A stretch of DNA of 64,000 bases from an uncultured Draconibacterium sp. GTDB lineage: Bacteria > Bacteroidota > Bacteroidia > Bacteroidales > Prolixibacteraceae. Below are positions 20,868-30,014 of the stretch, one piece after another. The first letter of the stretch is position 1; every line of letters starts with the position of its first letter. The position numbers and the translations under genes were made by a program. The notes beneath the pieces are model-generated. The model was given only the letters and a program-made list of their open reading frames with translations. It did no database searches and was not told the origin of the DNA. The stretch lies in contig NZ_CAJXYQ010000002.1 in the NCBI RefSeq assembly GCF_913063105.1, forward strand, positions 310,001-374,000. The letters are read 5' to 3'.

Positions 20868-21617
20868 ATGAAAAGATATTTATTTGCATTAATAATGCTC
20901 ATTTTCTTTATTGGTTCTTGTTCAGACCAAAAGAATTCCAAGGATAAAATGAGGAGGTTTGTTTTTGTGTCATTGGATGCAAAAAAATACATTGATATTT
21001 CTGAAGTAATAAAGGATAAGAAAGCTTATGATTTGCTTCTGGAAAATGGTTTTGTGAATGTGGAGACCTATAGCTCAGATTCAATTAATATAATTATTGT
21101 TGATGCAGAAGCAGATTTTGATTTGGATACATGTAAGAAGGTAATAAATAATCTATCAAAAGAATCTGCAGAATTTTTACCCTTTGCAAAAGTAATTAAT
21201 GGCGAGTATGCACTTATCGATCGAATTTACAAGATGGAGCAGAAGCGGGTTTATACAGCTGCTCAAGGTCAGTTAATCCGAAGAACACCAAAAGAGTATG
21301 CCCGTTTTGTCTTGACATTAGAGATCATTAATGATCCCGAATTGGCAAACGAATATGTTGCTGTTCATGCACCAGGAAAGGCATGGCCTGAGATTACTCA
21401 GAATATGAAAACTGTTGGAATCAAAGATATGGAAATATACCTAACCGGATATAGAGCCTTTTTGATAATGGATACAAAACATGATTTTGACTGGGATACA
21501 GATGGCGAAAAATGGGGGACATTACCTCGCGAAAAGGAATGGCAGGCTTATGTGGCAAAGTTTCAGAAAACTAACCCGGAAAGTAAAGCAGCCGAGAAGT
21601 GGAAATCAATGAAATAG
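20868..21617 (+). CDS. Lipoprotein with two tandem L-rhamnose/L-fucose mutarotase (RhaM-like) domains
   Basis: A 249-residue lipoprotein (ATG 20868; the upstream GTG 20844 is rejected because it precedes the signal MKRYLFALIMLIFFIGSC). The C-terminal half (about 140-245) is a DUF718/RhaM domain: RFVLTLEI, then ANEYVAVHAPGKAWPEI with the Tyr and His that match the RhaM active site (EEYQRRHNPIWPEL in E. coli RhaM), and MEIYLTGYRAFLIMDT followed by FDWDT. The N-terminal half (about 24-115) aligns to it (RFVFVSLD; VETYSSDSINIIIVDA; DFDLDT) but lacks the His/Trp motif, so it looks like a degenerate duplicate. Mutarotases interconvert alpha and beta sugar anomers. It is the first gene of the fucose operon. 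Envelope location is unusual for this normally cytosolic family. Confidence 0.85.
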   Translation: MKRYLFALIMLIFFIGSCSDQKNSKDKMRRFVFVSLDAKKYIDISEVIKDKKAYDLLLENGFVNVETYSSDSINIIIVDAEADFDLDTCKKVINNLSKESAEFLPFAKVINGEYALIDRIYKMEQKRVYTAAQGQLIRRTPKEYARFVLTLEIINDPELANEYVAVHAPGKAWPEITQNMKTVGIKDMEIYLTGYRAFLIMDTKHDFDWDTDGEKWGTLPREKEWQAYVAKFQKTNPESKAAEKWKSMK

Positions 21618-21722
21618 TTGTTATTGTCAAAAAGTATAATACAGTAAAACCAAGGGGATATTAACGATTAATTACACTGCTTTTAATAATGTAAGTATTG
21701 TGTTATCTGTAATCAAACTATC

Positions 21723-22799
21723 ATGCAAAAAATAAAAAGTTATAAGGTTTATTCCACTAAAGCAAAACTCGAAAAGCCTATCTCGGATGCGACACACACT
21801 ATTACCGAAATTTCGTTTTTGGTAGTACGAATACAAACCGAACAAGGAGTTACCGGAGAGGCCTATTTGTTAAGTTTTCAGTACAGCCCAAATGCAATAA
21901 TTGGTGCTATTAAAGACCATGGCGACAGATATATTGGCGCGTATGTTAACGAAACGGGACGTATGTTTACTGAGGTAGACTGTGATAATGAATACTTCGG
22001 GAAAGAGGGGATTAACCGCTGGGCACAGGCTATTTTTAATATGGCCATGTGGGATGCGCATTGTAAAATTCTGGGTGCTCCTATTTGGAAAGTATTGGGG
22101 ACATATAAAACTGAAATTCCAATTTACGGCAGTGGCGGATGGATATCTTATACTGTTGATGAATTAAAAGATGAAGTTACCAATTATGTAAAGCGCGGTT
22201 TTAAAGCGGTTAAAATTAAGGTGGGTAAACCCGATTGGAAAGAAGACCTGGAGCGTTTGAGTTTGGTGCGCGAATCGGTTGGCAAGAACGTTGAAATTAT
22301 GATGGATGCCAACCAGGGAATGTCGTTACCCAATGCAATGAGCCTGTCGAGTGCAGCCCGTGAAATTGGAATTACCTGGTTTGAAGAGCCGATAAATCAT
22401 ACCAACTTCCGCGGATTTGAATCCTTAAAAAACAAAACCGGGATTTCGCTGGCAATGGGCGAACGCGAGTTCAGTTCACTGCCTTTGCGCGAACTTATTG
22501 AACGAAGTGCACTGGATATTTGGCAACCTGATATTGTGCGAATTGGAGGCGTTGAAGCCTGGAGGGAAAGTGCTGCTTTGGCTGGAGCTTATGATATTCC
22601 TGTTCTGCCGCATTATTACAAAGACTACGATATTCCACTGTTGTGTACCATCCCCAATGGTGTTGGAGCAGAATCATTTGATTGGATTGATCCGCTAATT
22701 GATTACCCACTTGAAATTAAGAATGGTATGGCAAGGCCTCATAATCGTCCGGGCTGGGGATTTTCTTTTAAGGATGAATGTTTAACCGAAATTGTATAA
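21723..22799 (+). CDS. Enolase-superfamily sugar acid dehydratase, probable L-fuconate dehydratase
   Basis: A 358-residue cytosolic protein of the mandelate racemase subgroup. The active-site set is visible: K164-x-K166 in AVKIKVGK, metal ligands D195 (MMDANQG), E221 (WFEEP) and E247 (MGERE), and H297 in LPHYY. Such enzymes remove water from aldonic acids to give 2-keto-3-deoxy acids. Between a mutarotase, a lactonase and sugar dehydrogenases, and beside fucosidases, the likely substrate is L-fuconate. Characterised fuconate dehydratases are longer (about 440 residues), so L-rhamnonate, galactonate or an anhydro-sugar acid remain possible. The next start follows the stop by 3 bases. Confidence 0.8.
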   Translation: MQKIKSYKVYSTKAKLEKPISDATHTITEISFLVVRIQTEQGVTGEAYLLSFQYSPNAIIGAIKDHGDRYIGAYVNETGRMFTEVDCDNEYFGKEGINRWAQAIFNMAMWDAHCKILGAPIWKVLGTYKTEIPIYGSGGWISYTVDELKDEVTNYVKRGFKAVKIKVGKPDWKEDLERLSLVRESVGKNVEIMMDANQGMSLPNAMSLSSAAREIGITWFEEPINHTNFRGFESLKNKTGISLAMGEREFSSLPLRELIERSALDIWQPDIVRIGGVEAWRESAALAGAYDIPVLPHYYKDYDIPLLCTIPNGVGAESFDWIDPLIDYPLEIKNGMARPHNRPGWGFSFKDECLTEIV

Positions 22800-22802
22800 A
22801 CA

Positions 22803-23819
22803 ATGCAAGCATTTCAAATAACAGAAAAAGAAAAAACACGCTTCACCGAAATACCAAAACCTGCTGTTAAAGAAGGCGAAGTATTGGTGAGGATTAAAAA
22901 AGCTGGCTACTGCGGAAGCGATTTAAATTCTTTTCGGGGATTAAATCCACTGGTAAGCTATCCTGTAATTCCGGGGCACGAGTTAAGCGGAATTGTAGAG
23001 GAAATAGGAGCGAATGTCCCCGGTGAAATAAAACTTGGAGGGCAGGTTGCCATAATGCCTCAAACAGCTTGTGGGAAATGTGCCTCGTGCCGGAATAAAC
23101 GCTTTAATGCCTGCCAGTTTAACGAAACCCTTGGAGTGCAGCGCGATGGGGGATTAACTGAATACCTTGCCGTTCCATGGGAAAAATTGATAGCCGATGA
23201 TTCGTTAAATTTAACCCAACTGGCTTTGTTAGAGCCGCTGGCAGTGGGTTTTCATGCAGCCAAACGTGGGCAGGTAAAAACGAAGCAAAATGTGGTGGTA
23301 ATCGGGTGCGGGGTAATTGGTTTGGGAGCCATTGCCGGGTCAAAAGCTTTTGGCGGAAAAGTAATTGCAATCGATTTGGCCGATGACAAACTAGACAAAG
23401 CCCGCATAGCCGGCGCAACATATACCATCAATTCTTCTTCTGAAAATGTTTCTGAGAAAATTGATGAGATAACCGAAGGTTTTGGTGCCGATGTAGTAAT
23501 TGAGGCGGTAGGCTTGCCTGCTACTTATAATTTGGCTGTTGATATTGTGGGTTTTACCGGCTGCGTAGTTTTTATTGGGTATAGTGCAAAACCTGTAAGT
23601 TTTAATACAAAATTGTTTGTTTTAAAAGAAATCGACATCCGTGGCTCGCGAGGTTCAGAGCCCGAAGATTTCAAAAATGTTATGAAAGCGGTGAAGGCCG
23701 GTGCCGTAAATCCCGAGGATATTGTATCGCATACTTTTGATTTTAATGAAGCTGACAAAGCTATTGAAATGTGGTCGGCCGACCCTTCAAAAGTTACCAA
23801 GGTTGTAATAACTATATAA
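22803..23819 (+). CDS. Zinc-binding medium-chain alcohol dehydrogenase (sugar-type)
   Basis: A 338-residue MDR dehydrogenase. The catalytic zinc site is in GYCGSDLNSF and PGHELSG. A four-Cys structural zinc loop lies in CGKCASCRNKRFNAC. The Rossmann glycine motif is VIGCGVIGLGAIAG, followed by VIAIDLAD, which favours NAD. The family includes L-threonine, sorbitol and L-galactonate 5-dehydrogenases. In this operon it could oxidise L-fucose, a keto-deoxy intermediate or lactaldehyde-like product; the sequence does not decide. Flanking gaps are 3 and 10 bases, so it is firmly within the operon. Confidence 0.87.
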   Translation: MQAFQITEKEKTRFTEIPKPAVKEGEVLVRIKKAGYCGSDLNSFRGLNPLVSYPVIPGHELSGIVEEIGANVPGEIKLGGQVAIMPQTACGKCASCRNKRFNACQFNETLGVQRDGGLTEYLAVPWEKLIADDSLNLTQLALLEPLAVGFHAAKRGQVKTKQNVVVIGCGVIGLGAIAGSKAFGGKVIAIDLADDKLDKARIAGATYTINSSSENVSEKIDEITEGFGADVVIEAVGLPATYNLAVDIVGFTGCVVFIGYSAKPVSFNTKLFVLKEIDIRGSRGSEPEDFKNVMKAVKAGAVNPEDIVSHTFDFNEADKAIEMWSADPSKVTKVVITI

Positions 23820-23829
23820 CAAAACTGAA

Positions 23830-24600
23830 ATGAACAAAATAGAACAATTATACGGACTCAGTGGCAAAACCATTATTGTAACCGGAGCCTCAAGTGGTTT
23901 AGGTTTGTCAATGGCCATTCTTTTGGCTCAATGTGGGGCAAAGGTTTATGGATTCAGCCGCCGGGGAGTGCCCGAAAAAGAGCTTGATGTTGAGCTTCCA
24001 GGAGAAATTATCTTCGAGAAATTGGATGTGACCGACAATGAAGCACTTGCGCAGAAGTTTAAAGAAGTTGCCGATGCCAACAACGGAACTATCGATGTGT
24101 TGGTAAACAATGCTGGCGTAACCATAAAAAAACGTGCCGAAGATTTTACCGTTGATGACTGGAAATACATACACGACATCAATGTAACGGCACTGTTTCA
24201 ATGTTGCCAAAAGGCTTATCCCTACCTGAAAATGTCAAAAGATATTGGTCGCATCATCAACATCTCATCTATGGCCTCCTTTCTGGGGTTCTCTGAAGTT
24301 GTTCCTTATAGCTCCAGTAAGTCAGCCGTACTAGGCATTACCAAAGGTTTGGCAGTAGAATGGGCACAAGACAATATCCTGGTTAACTCGGTTTCGCCCG
24401 GTTGGTTCCCTTCAGAAATGACTCAGGGAGTGATGGATGAAAACCGAAAAGCGAAGATTTTAAACCGCATGCCACTACATCGTTTTGGGAAACCTGAGGA
24501 GTTAGCAGCTATGATTGGCTTTCTTGCTTCTCCAGCAGCATCGTACATTACCGGTCAGGATTTTAGTGTAGATGGGGGAGCATTGGCCTATGGATTTTAA
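23830..24600 (+). CDS. Short-chain dehydrogenase/reductase, candidate 2-keto-3-deoxy-L-fuconate dehydrogenase
   Basis: A classical 256-residue SDR: cofactor loop TGASSGLGLSM, NNAGV, catalytic Ser in INISSMASF and Tyr/Lys in YSSSKSAVLG, then SPGWFPSEMTQG and the C-terminal ITGQDFSVDGG. Such SDRs serve as gluconate 5-dehydrogenase-like or keto-deoxy-sugar-acid dehydrogenases. In oxidative L-fucose pathways an SDR converts 2-keto-3-deoxy-L-fuconate to the 2,4-diketo acid, and this is the best fit by context. L-fucose dehydrogenase is an alternative, since some are SDRs. Confidence 0.85.
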   Translation: MNKIEQLYGLSGKTIIVTGASSGLGLSMAILLAQCGAKVYGFSRRGVPEKELDVELPGEIIFEKLDVTDNEALAQKFKEVADANNGTIDVLVNNAGVTIKKRAEDFTVDDWKYIHDINVTALFQCCQKAYPYLKMSKDIGRIINISSMASFLGFSEVVPYSSSKSAVLGITKGLAVEWAQDNILVNSVSPGWFPSEMTQGVMDENRKAKILNRMPLHRFGKPEELAAMIGFLASPAASYITGQDFSVDGGALAYGF

Positions 24601-24612
24601 AATAAAGTAAAA

Positions 24613-25443
24613 ATGAAAATTGACGCACATCAACATTTTTGGAAATACAATCCCGAAGAATATTCGTGGATTACAGATGAATTAATGGTCATAAAACGCG
24701 ATTTTCTTCCTCAACATTTACAACCATTATTGAAGGCTAATGGCTATGATTCCTGCATTGCTGTGCAGGCCCGACAAACCATTGAAGAAACCAATTGGCT
24801 GTTGGGTTTAGCAAACCAGAATTCATTTATAAAAGGAGTAGTTGGTTGGGTTGATTTAAGAAGCAATATTCTTGAGCAAACCTTGGAAGAATTAGCTGAA
24901 AACAAAAAGCTGGTGGGCGTTCGGCATGTAGTTCAGGATGAACCTGATAATGACTTTATGCTTCGCCAAGATTTTAAGAATGGCATTGCTTTGTTAGAGA
25001 AATTTAGCTTAACATACGATATTCTGGTTTTTCCAAAACAATTATCGGCTGCAATTGAACTGGCAAAAACATTTCCCAATCAGCCATTTGTTATCGACCA
25101 TATTGCCAAGCCAGATATTAAATCTGGAAGAACTGAAGAGTGGAAAAAAAATATACGCCCATTTAAAGATTTAGACAATGTAAAATGCAAAATATCGGGT
25201 ATGGTTACCGAGGCAGATTGGGCAAATTGGTCAAGCAGCGATTTTACTCCCTACCTGGATGTAATAGTTGAGACTTTTGGTACAAAAAGGATAATGTATG
25301 GTAGCGACTGGCCGGTTTGTTTGTTAGCTGCTGATTATGCAAAAATGTCGAAAATCACAAAAGAGTATTTTGCTGCTTTCAGTCAGACTGAACAAGATGA
25401 TATTTACGGAAAGAATTGTGAACGGTTTTATTTAAACAGATAA
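24613..25443 (+). CDS. Amidohydrolase-family lactonase, probable L-fucono-lactonase
   Basis: A 276-residue amidohydrolase-2 family protein with metal ligands in DAHQHFWKY, a His in VIDHIAKP and the final Asp in YGSDWPVCLL. Further family motifs are VQARQTIEETNWLL and VGWVDLRS. This family contains L-fucono-1,5-lactonase and L-rhamnono-lactonase, which open the lactone made by sugar dehydrogenases. Position between dehydrogenases and the dehydratase supports fuconolactone. Cytosolic, no signal. The following gene starts one base after its stop, indicating translational coupling. Confidence 0.87.
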   Translation: MKIDAHQHFWKYNPEEYSWITDELMVIKRDFLPQHLQPLLKANGYDSCIAVQARQTIEETNWLLGLANQNSFIKGVVGWVDLRSNILEQTLEELAENKKLVGVRHVVQDEPDNDFMLRQDFKNGIALLEKFSLTYDILVFPKQLSAAIELAKTFPNQPFVIDHIAKPDIKSGRTEEWKKNIRPFKDLDNVKCKISGMVTEADWANWSSSDFTPYLDVIVETFGTKRIMYGSDWPVCLLAADYAKMSKITKEYFAAFSQTEQDDIYGKNCERFYLNR

Positions 25444-25444
25444 A

Positions 25445-26386
25445 ATGGAGTACAGAAAGTTAGGAAATACCGATATGCTGGTTTCAGCATTAAGTTTTGG
25501 AGCTTCAGCATTGGGGGCTGTTTTCGGAAAAACAGACGATAAAGAGGGAATTAAAACTGTTCATGCCTCAATTGATAATGGAATCAATTATATCGATGTG
25601 GCTCCATTTTATGGCGACACTATGGCCGAAAAAGTTTTGGGAGAGGCTTTAAAATCGGTTCCTCGCGATAAATATTTTTTGGCCACCAAAACCGGACGTT
25701 TTGCCAACGGCTATTTTAATTTTACTCCCGAGGCTATCGAAAAATCTTTACACGAAAGTTTAGAACGTTTGGGCGTTGATTACCTGGATGTGTTGCAATT
25801 GCACGATGTTGAGTACCAGCAAAAAAAACACCTCAATGTGGTTATTAACGAATCGCTTCCTTATCTGGAAGAACTAAAAAGTAAAGGTTTAATTCGCTAC
25901 ACAGGCTTTACCTCTTATCCCATCGAGGTATTTCAATATGTATTTGAAAATGCCGGGGCCGATACCTTATTGTGCCACAACCATTACATGTTAAGCGACA
26001 CCAGTATGTTGCAATTATTACCTTTGGCTAAAAACCGTGGAGTTGGTTTAATTGCAGCATCACCGCTGGGAATGGGCTTGCTCACCGAAAGGGGAGTGGC
26101 AGATTGGTTTCCGGCCACAGAAGAGGACAAACGAACGGTGCAAAAAGCGGCTACATTTTGTAAAGAAAACGGAACAAGCATCGAAAAACTGGCCTTGCAA
26201 TTTGGCTGTGCAAATCCGGAAATACCTACCAACCTTGTTTCTTCTTCAAAACCGCAACGAATGATTAATAACATTAAAGTAATTGAAGAACCTTTGGATA
26301 TGGAACTGGTTTACACTGTTCAGCAAATTTTAGCTCCCATAAAAGATAAAGATTTTGATTTTGCAAATGAATGCGAATTGATGTAA
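25445..26386 (+). CDS. Aldo/keto reductase, probable L-fucose (D-threo-aldose) 1-dehydrogenase
   Basis: A 313-residue AKR barrel with the catalytic tetrad Asp (NYIDVAPFYG), Tyr (FYGDTMAEKVLGEAL), Lys (FLATKTGRF) and His (LQLHDVEYQ). The family includes L-galactose and L-fucose (D-threo-aldose) dehydrogenases that oxidise C1 to the lactone. Coupling to the lactonase gene (1-base gap) strongly suggests that the two perform consecutive steps. Start ATG 25445 directly follows TAA. Confidence 0.85.
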   Translation: MEYRKLGNTDMLVSALSFGASALGAVFGKTDDKEGIKTVHASIDNGINYIDVAPFYGDTMAEKVLGEALKSVPRDKYFLATKTGRFANGYFNFTPEAIEKSLHESLERLGVDYLDVLQLHDVEYQQKKHLNVVINESLPYLEELKSKGLIRYTGFTSYPIEVFQYVFENAGADTLLCHNHYMLSDTSMLQLLPLAKNRGVGLIAASPLGMGLLTERGVADWFPATEEDKRTVQKAATFCKENGTSIEKLALQFGCANPEIPTNLVSSSKPQRMINNIKVIEEPLDMELVYTVQQILAPIKDKDFDFANECELM

Positions 26387-26412
26387 AAATGAATTTGAAG
26401 AATCTGAATAAT

Positions 26413-27927
26413 ATGAAACAAACACTATCTATTTTTTGCTTATGCCTGTTAATGGCTTGTACATCAAAACCAAAACAATCTGAAAAGGACGGTTTTCAGC
26501 AAAAGGAAAAATTTGAAGAAAGCTGGGAAAGCCTGCAGAATTACGAAATTCCACAATGGATGAAAGACGCTAAATTTGGCATTTTTATTCATTGGGGGCC
26601 AAACTCGGTGGCAGAATTGCATACCGATTGGTATCCTCGCTGGATGTATTCCGATAAAGGGCATATCAATATTCAAACGGGCGAAATTAAAGCCGGAGAA
26701 CCGCACGTGGCTTACTTGTATCACAAAGAAAAATTTGGCGACCAAAAGGAATTTGGCTACAAAGATTTGATTCCAATGTGGACCATGGAAAATTTTAATC
26801 CGGAAGAGTGGGTGAGTCTTTTTAAAGAAGCTGGTGCACAATATGTAATTCCGGTAGCCGAGCATCACGATGGTTATGCTTTGTATGAATCAAGCTACAC
26901 CCGTTGGAATTCTACAAGAATAGGTCCGAATTACGATGTCTTTAAGGCCTTGGCCGACGAGATTAAAAAACAAGGTTTAATTTTTGGAGCAAGCTCGCAT
27001 TTGGCCTTTAACTACAACTACTACAACCAGCAAGATTATTTTGATACCGGCGACCCGCAATATGCCGATTTGTACGCACCTCCACACGAAATTGGTGATT
27101 CGGTGAGCCAGGAATGGCTGGCCGATGTTTGGTGGCCGCGCACCAAAGAAATAATAGATAAATATGATCCGGACATTTTGTGGTTCGATTTTTATTTAGA
27201 CCGCCCCGAGTTTGTTCCCTACCATAAAAAACTGGCTGCGTACTATTACAACTCAGGAATTGAACGTAACAAAGATGTGGTTCTGCAAACAAAAAATTTC
27301 AATTTCGAGTCCTACCCCGAAGGTACCCACATGTTCGATTTAGAAAGAAGTAAGTCGGATAAAATCCGCAAAGAATATTGGCAAACCGATACCTCAATTG
27401 GTAAAAACTCGTGGTATTATTCAAAAAACTGGATTCCAAAATCAGCACAGGAATTGGTTGCTGATTTGGTAGATATTGTAAGTAAAAACGGTTGTTTATT
27501 GCTGAATATCGGACCGAAAAAAGATGGTACCATTCCGGAAGACCAGAAAAAAACTTTATTGGACATAGGAAAATGGCTTAAGGTAAACGGCGAATCGATT
27601 TATGGTGCAACTCACTGGGAAGTTTTTGGCGAAGGCCCCACAAAAACAAATACCGGTCATTTGGCCGAAATCAAGGACAAAAGCTATACCGAGCAGGATT
27701 TCCGTTTTACTAAAAATGGAGATAACCTTTACGCCATTGCATTGGTACCTCCAACTAACGATATTGAAATTAAGTATTTAAACACATCGAATATCAACAT
27801 TAAATCTATCGCGCTTTTAGGTTATGATGGCAAGATTGAGTTTGAACAGTCGGCCGGGAAGTTAAGCATAAAACTTCCTTCCGACGCGGAACTGGATTAT
27901 TCCTGGGTGTTTAAAATCAAGATTTAA
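26413..27927 (+). CDS. GH29 alpha-L-fucosidase, lipoprotein (copy 2)
   Basis: Of the possible starts (26371, 26389, 26413), ATG 26413 gives the proper lipoprotein signal MKQTLSIFCLCLLMAC and a 504-residue product. GH29 features: DAKFGIFIHWGPN, VAEHHDGYALYES, nucleophile D259 in ILWFDFYLD, YWQTDTSIGKNSW and GCLLLNIGPKKDG, then a C-terminal sandwich. It is more similar to copy 1 (210) than to copy 3. It closes the fucose-oxidation operon, 26 bases after the AKR stop, which links release of L-fucose to its catabolism under one promoter. A strong terminator follows. Confidence 0.93.
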   Translation: MKQTLSIFCLCLLMACTSKPKQSEKDGFQQKEKFEESWESLQNYEIPQWMKDAKFGIFIHWGPNSVAELHTDWYPRWMYSDKGHINIQTGEIKAGEPHVAYLYHKEKFGDQKEFGYKDLIPMWTMENFNPEEWVSLFKEAGAQYVIPVAEHHDGYALYESSYTRWNSTRIGPNYDVFKALADEIKKQGLIFGASSHLAFNYNYYNQQDYFDTGDPQYADLYAPPHEIGDSVSQEWLADVWWPRTKEIIDKYDPDILWFDFYLDRPEFVPYHKKLAAYYYNSGIERNKDVVLQTKNFNFESYPEGTHMFDLERSKSDKIRKEYWQTDTSIGKNSWYYSKNWIPKSAQELVADLVDIVSKNGCLLLNIGPKKDGTIPEDQKKTLLDIGKWLKVNGESIYGATHWEVFGEGPTKTNTGHLAEIKDKSYTEQDFRFTKNGDNLYAIALVPPTNDIEIKYLNTSNINIKSIALLGYDGKIEFEQSAGKLSIKLPSDAELDYSWVFKIKI

Positions 27928-27994
27928 TTACAGCATTAGATGTCCAAAACAAGATAAAATTTTCGAAATCATAAAGGAATTCAATTTGTTTAAA

Positions 27995-28040
27995 TACAAA
28001 CCTCTCATGGCTTTGGCTATGGGAGGTTTGTAGTTTTAGT
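27995..28040 (+). terminator. Terminator of the fucose operon
   Basis: tacaaacctctcat (27995-28008) pairs with atgggaggtttgta (28019-28032) with one G-T pair and a 10-nt loop, followed by gttttagt. It lies 67 bases after the GH29 stop. Confidence 0.8.
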
Positions 28041-28367
28041 ATTCGAATTATGTATTTTTTTTAAAAGACCTCCCGGAAAGCGTTTGTTTTGTTCGAAGCC
28101 GGGTGAACTATTCATTAAAGCTAAAAAATCCCCCAATAAACAGCCATTTTATCTCTTCCTGTATAAATGTTTGAGCTTAACTTTGAAAATTATTGAAGTC
28201 AAAAAGTGGAATGTAGAATAAATCGGAAAATACAGTTTCATGAAATGAGCAGGAGAAATGATTCATACCAATCGGAAACGAATATAATTCAAGCGAAACA
28301 ACGTTCAATGGAGCGCAGTGGAGTTAATTCCATGTGTTTTCGTTAAAAAACAAACAATTATAAACAC
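28041..28367. other. Leader/promoter region upstream of the tandem GH43 genes
   Basis: There is no gene between the terminator and ATG 28368. A TAACTTTG at 28178-28185 matches the -7 element TAnnTTTG but has no well-spaced -33 partner. The leader is long and AT-rich, with no clear riboswitch fold that I can see. Confidence 0.35.
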
Positions 28368-30014
28368 ATGAAAAATATTTTTATTGTTTTTTGTATTGTA
28401 GCGATAAGTTTTGGCAAAGATATATTTGCTCAACATGCACCCGGTAGCTTCAAAAATCCAATCGTTTCAGGTTTTCATTCCGACCCATCGATTTGCAGGG
28501 TTGGTGATACGTATTATATGACCCATCCAACTTTGGAATGGTTCCCTGCACTGCCAATTATGAGAAGCAAAGATTTGGTGAACTGGGAGAAAATAGGTCA
28601 TGCCATTCACCGTGTCGACCAGATGAATTTTCCCGATGGGCTTGACAATTCTTTGGGAATGTTTGCGCCAAGTATCCGCCATCATAACGGTATTTTTTAT
28701 GTGGTTTGTACCTGCGTGGGCTGTAAAGGCAATTTTATCGTTACGGCAGCAAATCCCGGGGGACCATGGTCTGACCCGATTTGGGTAAACGTACAATGGT
28801 GTATCGACCCCTGTTTATTTTGGGATGACGATGGTAGAAGCTATTTTCTGGCTGCCGGCATTGTAAATGGCAATAAAAACAAGTGGCCCGGAATTAATGG
28901 TGTTTTTATGGCCGAAATCAATTTGGAAAATGGAGAGCTGTTAAGCGAGCCAAAACAGCTTACCCACGGTCATGCTTCAAATGCACAGTGGACAGAAGGA
29001 CCTCGTTTGTTTAAAATTGATGGAGAATATTTGTTGATGGTTGCCGAAGGAGGAACCAATGAATACCATGCCATTACGGTTTTTAACAGCAAAACGCTTT
29101 GGGGGCCTTACGTTCCGAACCATGCCAACCCGGTGTTAACACATCGTCATTTAGGTTACACTTACCCAATTGTTAAAACGGGGCATGGCGATTTGGTACA
29201 AACGCAAAATGGCGATTGGTGGGCAGTTCAGCATGCGAAAAGGCCAATAAACGGTTATTCGGTTTTATGCCGCGAAACGTTTTTGGCCGAGGTTGAAATG
29301 ACAAAACAGGAGTCGGGAATTACGCCCATTTACAATCCGGGCATTGGCTTGTTGCAACCGGAGCAAAAGCGCCCCGATTTGCCCTGGACACCTGTTCCCA
29401 AATTAAAGGAACGAGATAATTTTGAGTCAGATAAATTGGGATTGGAATGGATTTGTTTACGTTCGCCACTTGAGAAATGGCATAAACTGGATGATGGGAA
29501 GTTGGTTCTTAATTTACGCCCACAGGTTCTCGATAGTTTGGTAAACCCGTCTTTTTGGGCACAGCGCATTCGTTCGCATCATTTTGAAATCAGCACCGAA
29601 CTTGAATTTCAAACAGAGAAAGAAAACGAGTGCGCCGGGTTGGTCGTTTATCGTAAATCGAGTACGCATTATCAATTGCTAAAAACGAAAGATGAAATTC
29701 TACTCATAAAAACCGTTGCGAAAGATGAAATTGGCACCGAATCTTTTAAAGAAATTATAGCCACTGTTCCATTCAACCAAAACAAAGTTTACCTGAAAGT
29801 AAGCGGCAAAGGTTTGGATTTGCAGTTTTATTTTGGAGCCTCGCCCGAAAACATGAAACCCATTGGCGAAGCACAGGATTTTTCAATTGTTAGCGATGAA
29901 ATTGCGGGCCGCTTTAACGGAACAGTTGCCGGTATTTATGCCACATCAAATGGGAAACCAAGCACAAATACAGCTTCTTTTGAATATTTTGAAAACAAAC
30001 AGCTTACTAAATAA
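28368..30014 (+). CDS. GH43 beta-xylosidase/arabinofuranosidase-like enzyme with C-terminal concanavalin-like domain (copy 1)
   Basis: A 548-residue secreted enzyme: signal peptide ending DIFAQ, a five-bladed GH43 propeller (about 25-330) and a C-terminal GH43_C2-type beta-sandwich (about 345-545, NFESDKLGLEWICLRSP onward). Catalytic triad: D39 (GFHSDPSICR), D147 (CIDPCLFWDDDG) and E210 (WTEGPRLF). A Cys-rich stretch VVCTCVGCKGNF near 120 is unusual and is shared only with the remnant at 17253. The architecture is that of bacterial beta-xylosidases. The next GH43 starts immediately after the stop (TAA then ATG 30015), so they are one operon. Confidence 0.9.
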   Translation: MKNIFIVFCIVAISFGKDIFAQHAPGSFKNPIVSGFHSDPSICRVGDTYYMTHPTLEWFPALPIMRSKDLVNWEKIGHAIHRVDQMNFPDGLDNSLGMFAPSIRHHNGIFYVVCTCVGCKGNFIVTAANPGGPWSDPIWVNVQWCIDPCLFWDDDGRSYFLAAGIVNGNKNKWPGINGVFMAEINLENGELLSEPKQLTHGHASNAQWTEGPRLFKIDGEYLLMVAEGGTNEYHAITVFNSKTLWGPYVPNHANPVLTHRHLGYTYPIVKTGHGDLVQTQNGDWWAVQHAKRPINGYSVLCRETFLAEVEMTKQESGITPIYNPGIGLLQPEQKRPDLPWTPVPKLKERDNFESDKLGLEWICLRSPLEKWHKLDDGKLVLNLRPQVLDSLVNPSFWAQRIRSHHFEISTELEFQTEKENECAGLVVYRKSSTHYQLLKTKDEILLIKTVAKDEIGTESFKEIIATVPFNQNKVYLKVSGKGLDLQFYFGASPENMKPIGEAQDFSIVSDEIAGRFNGTVAGIYATSNGKPSTNTASFEYFENKQLTK

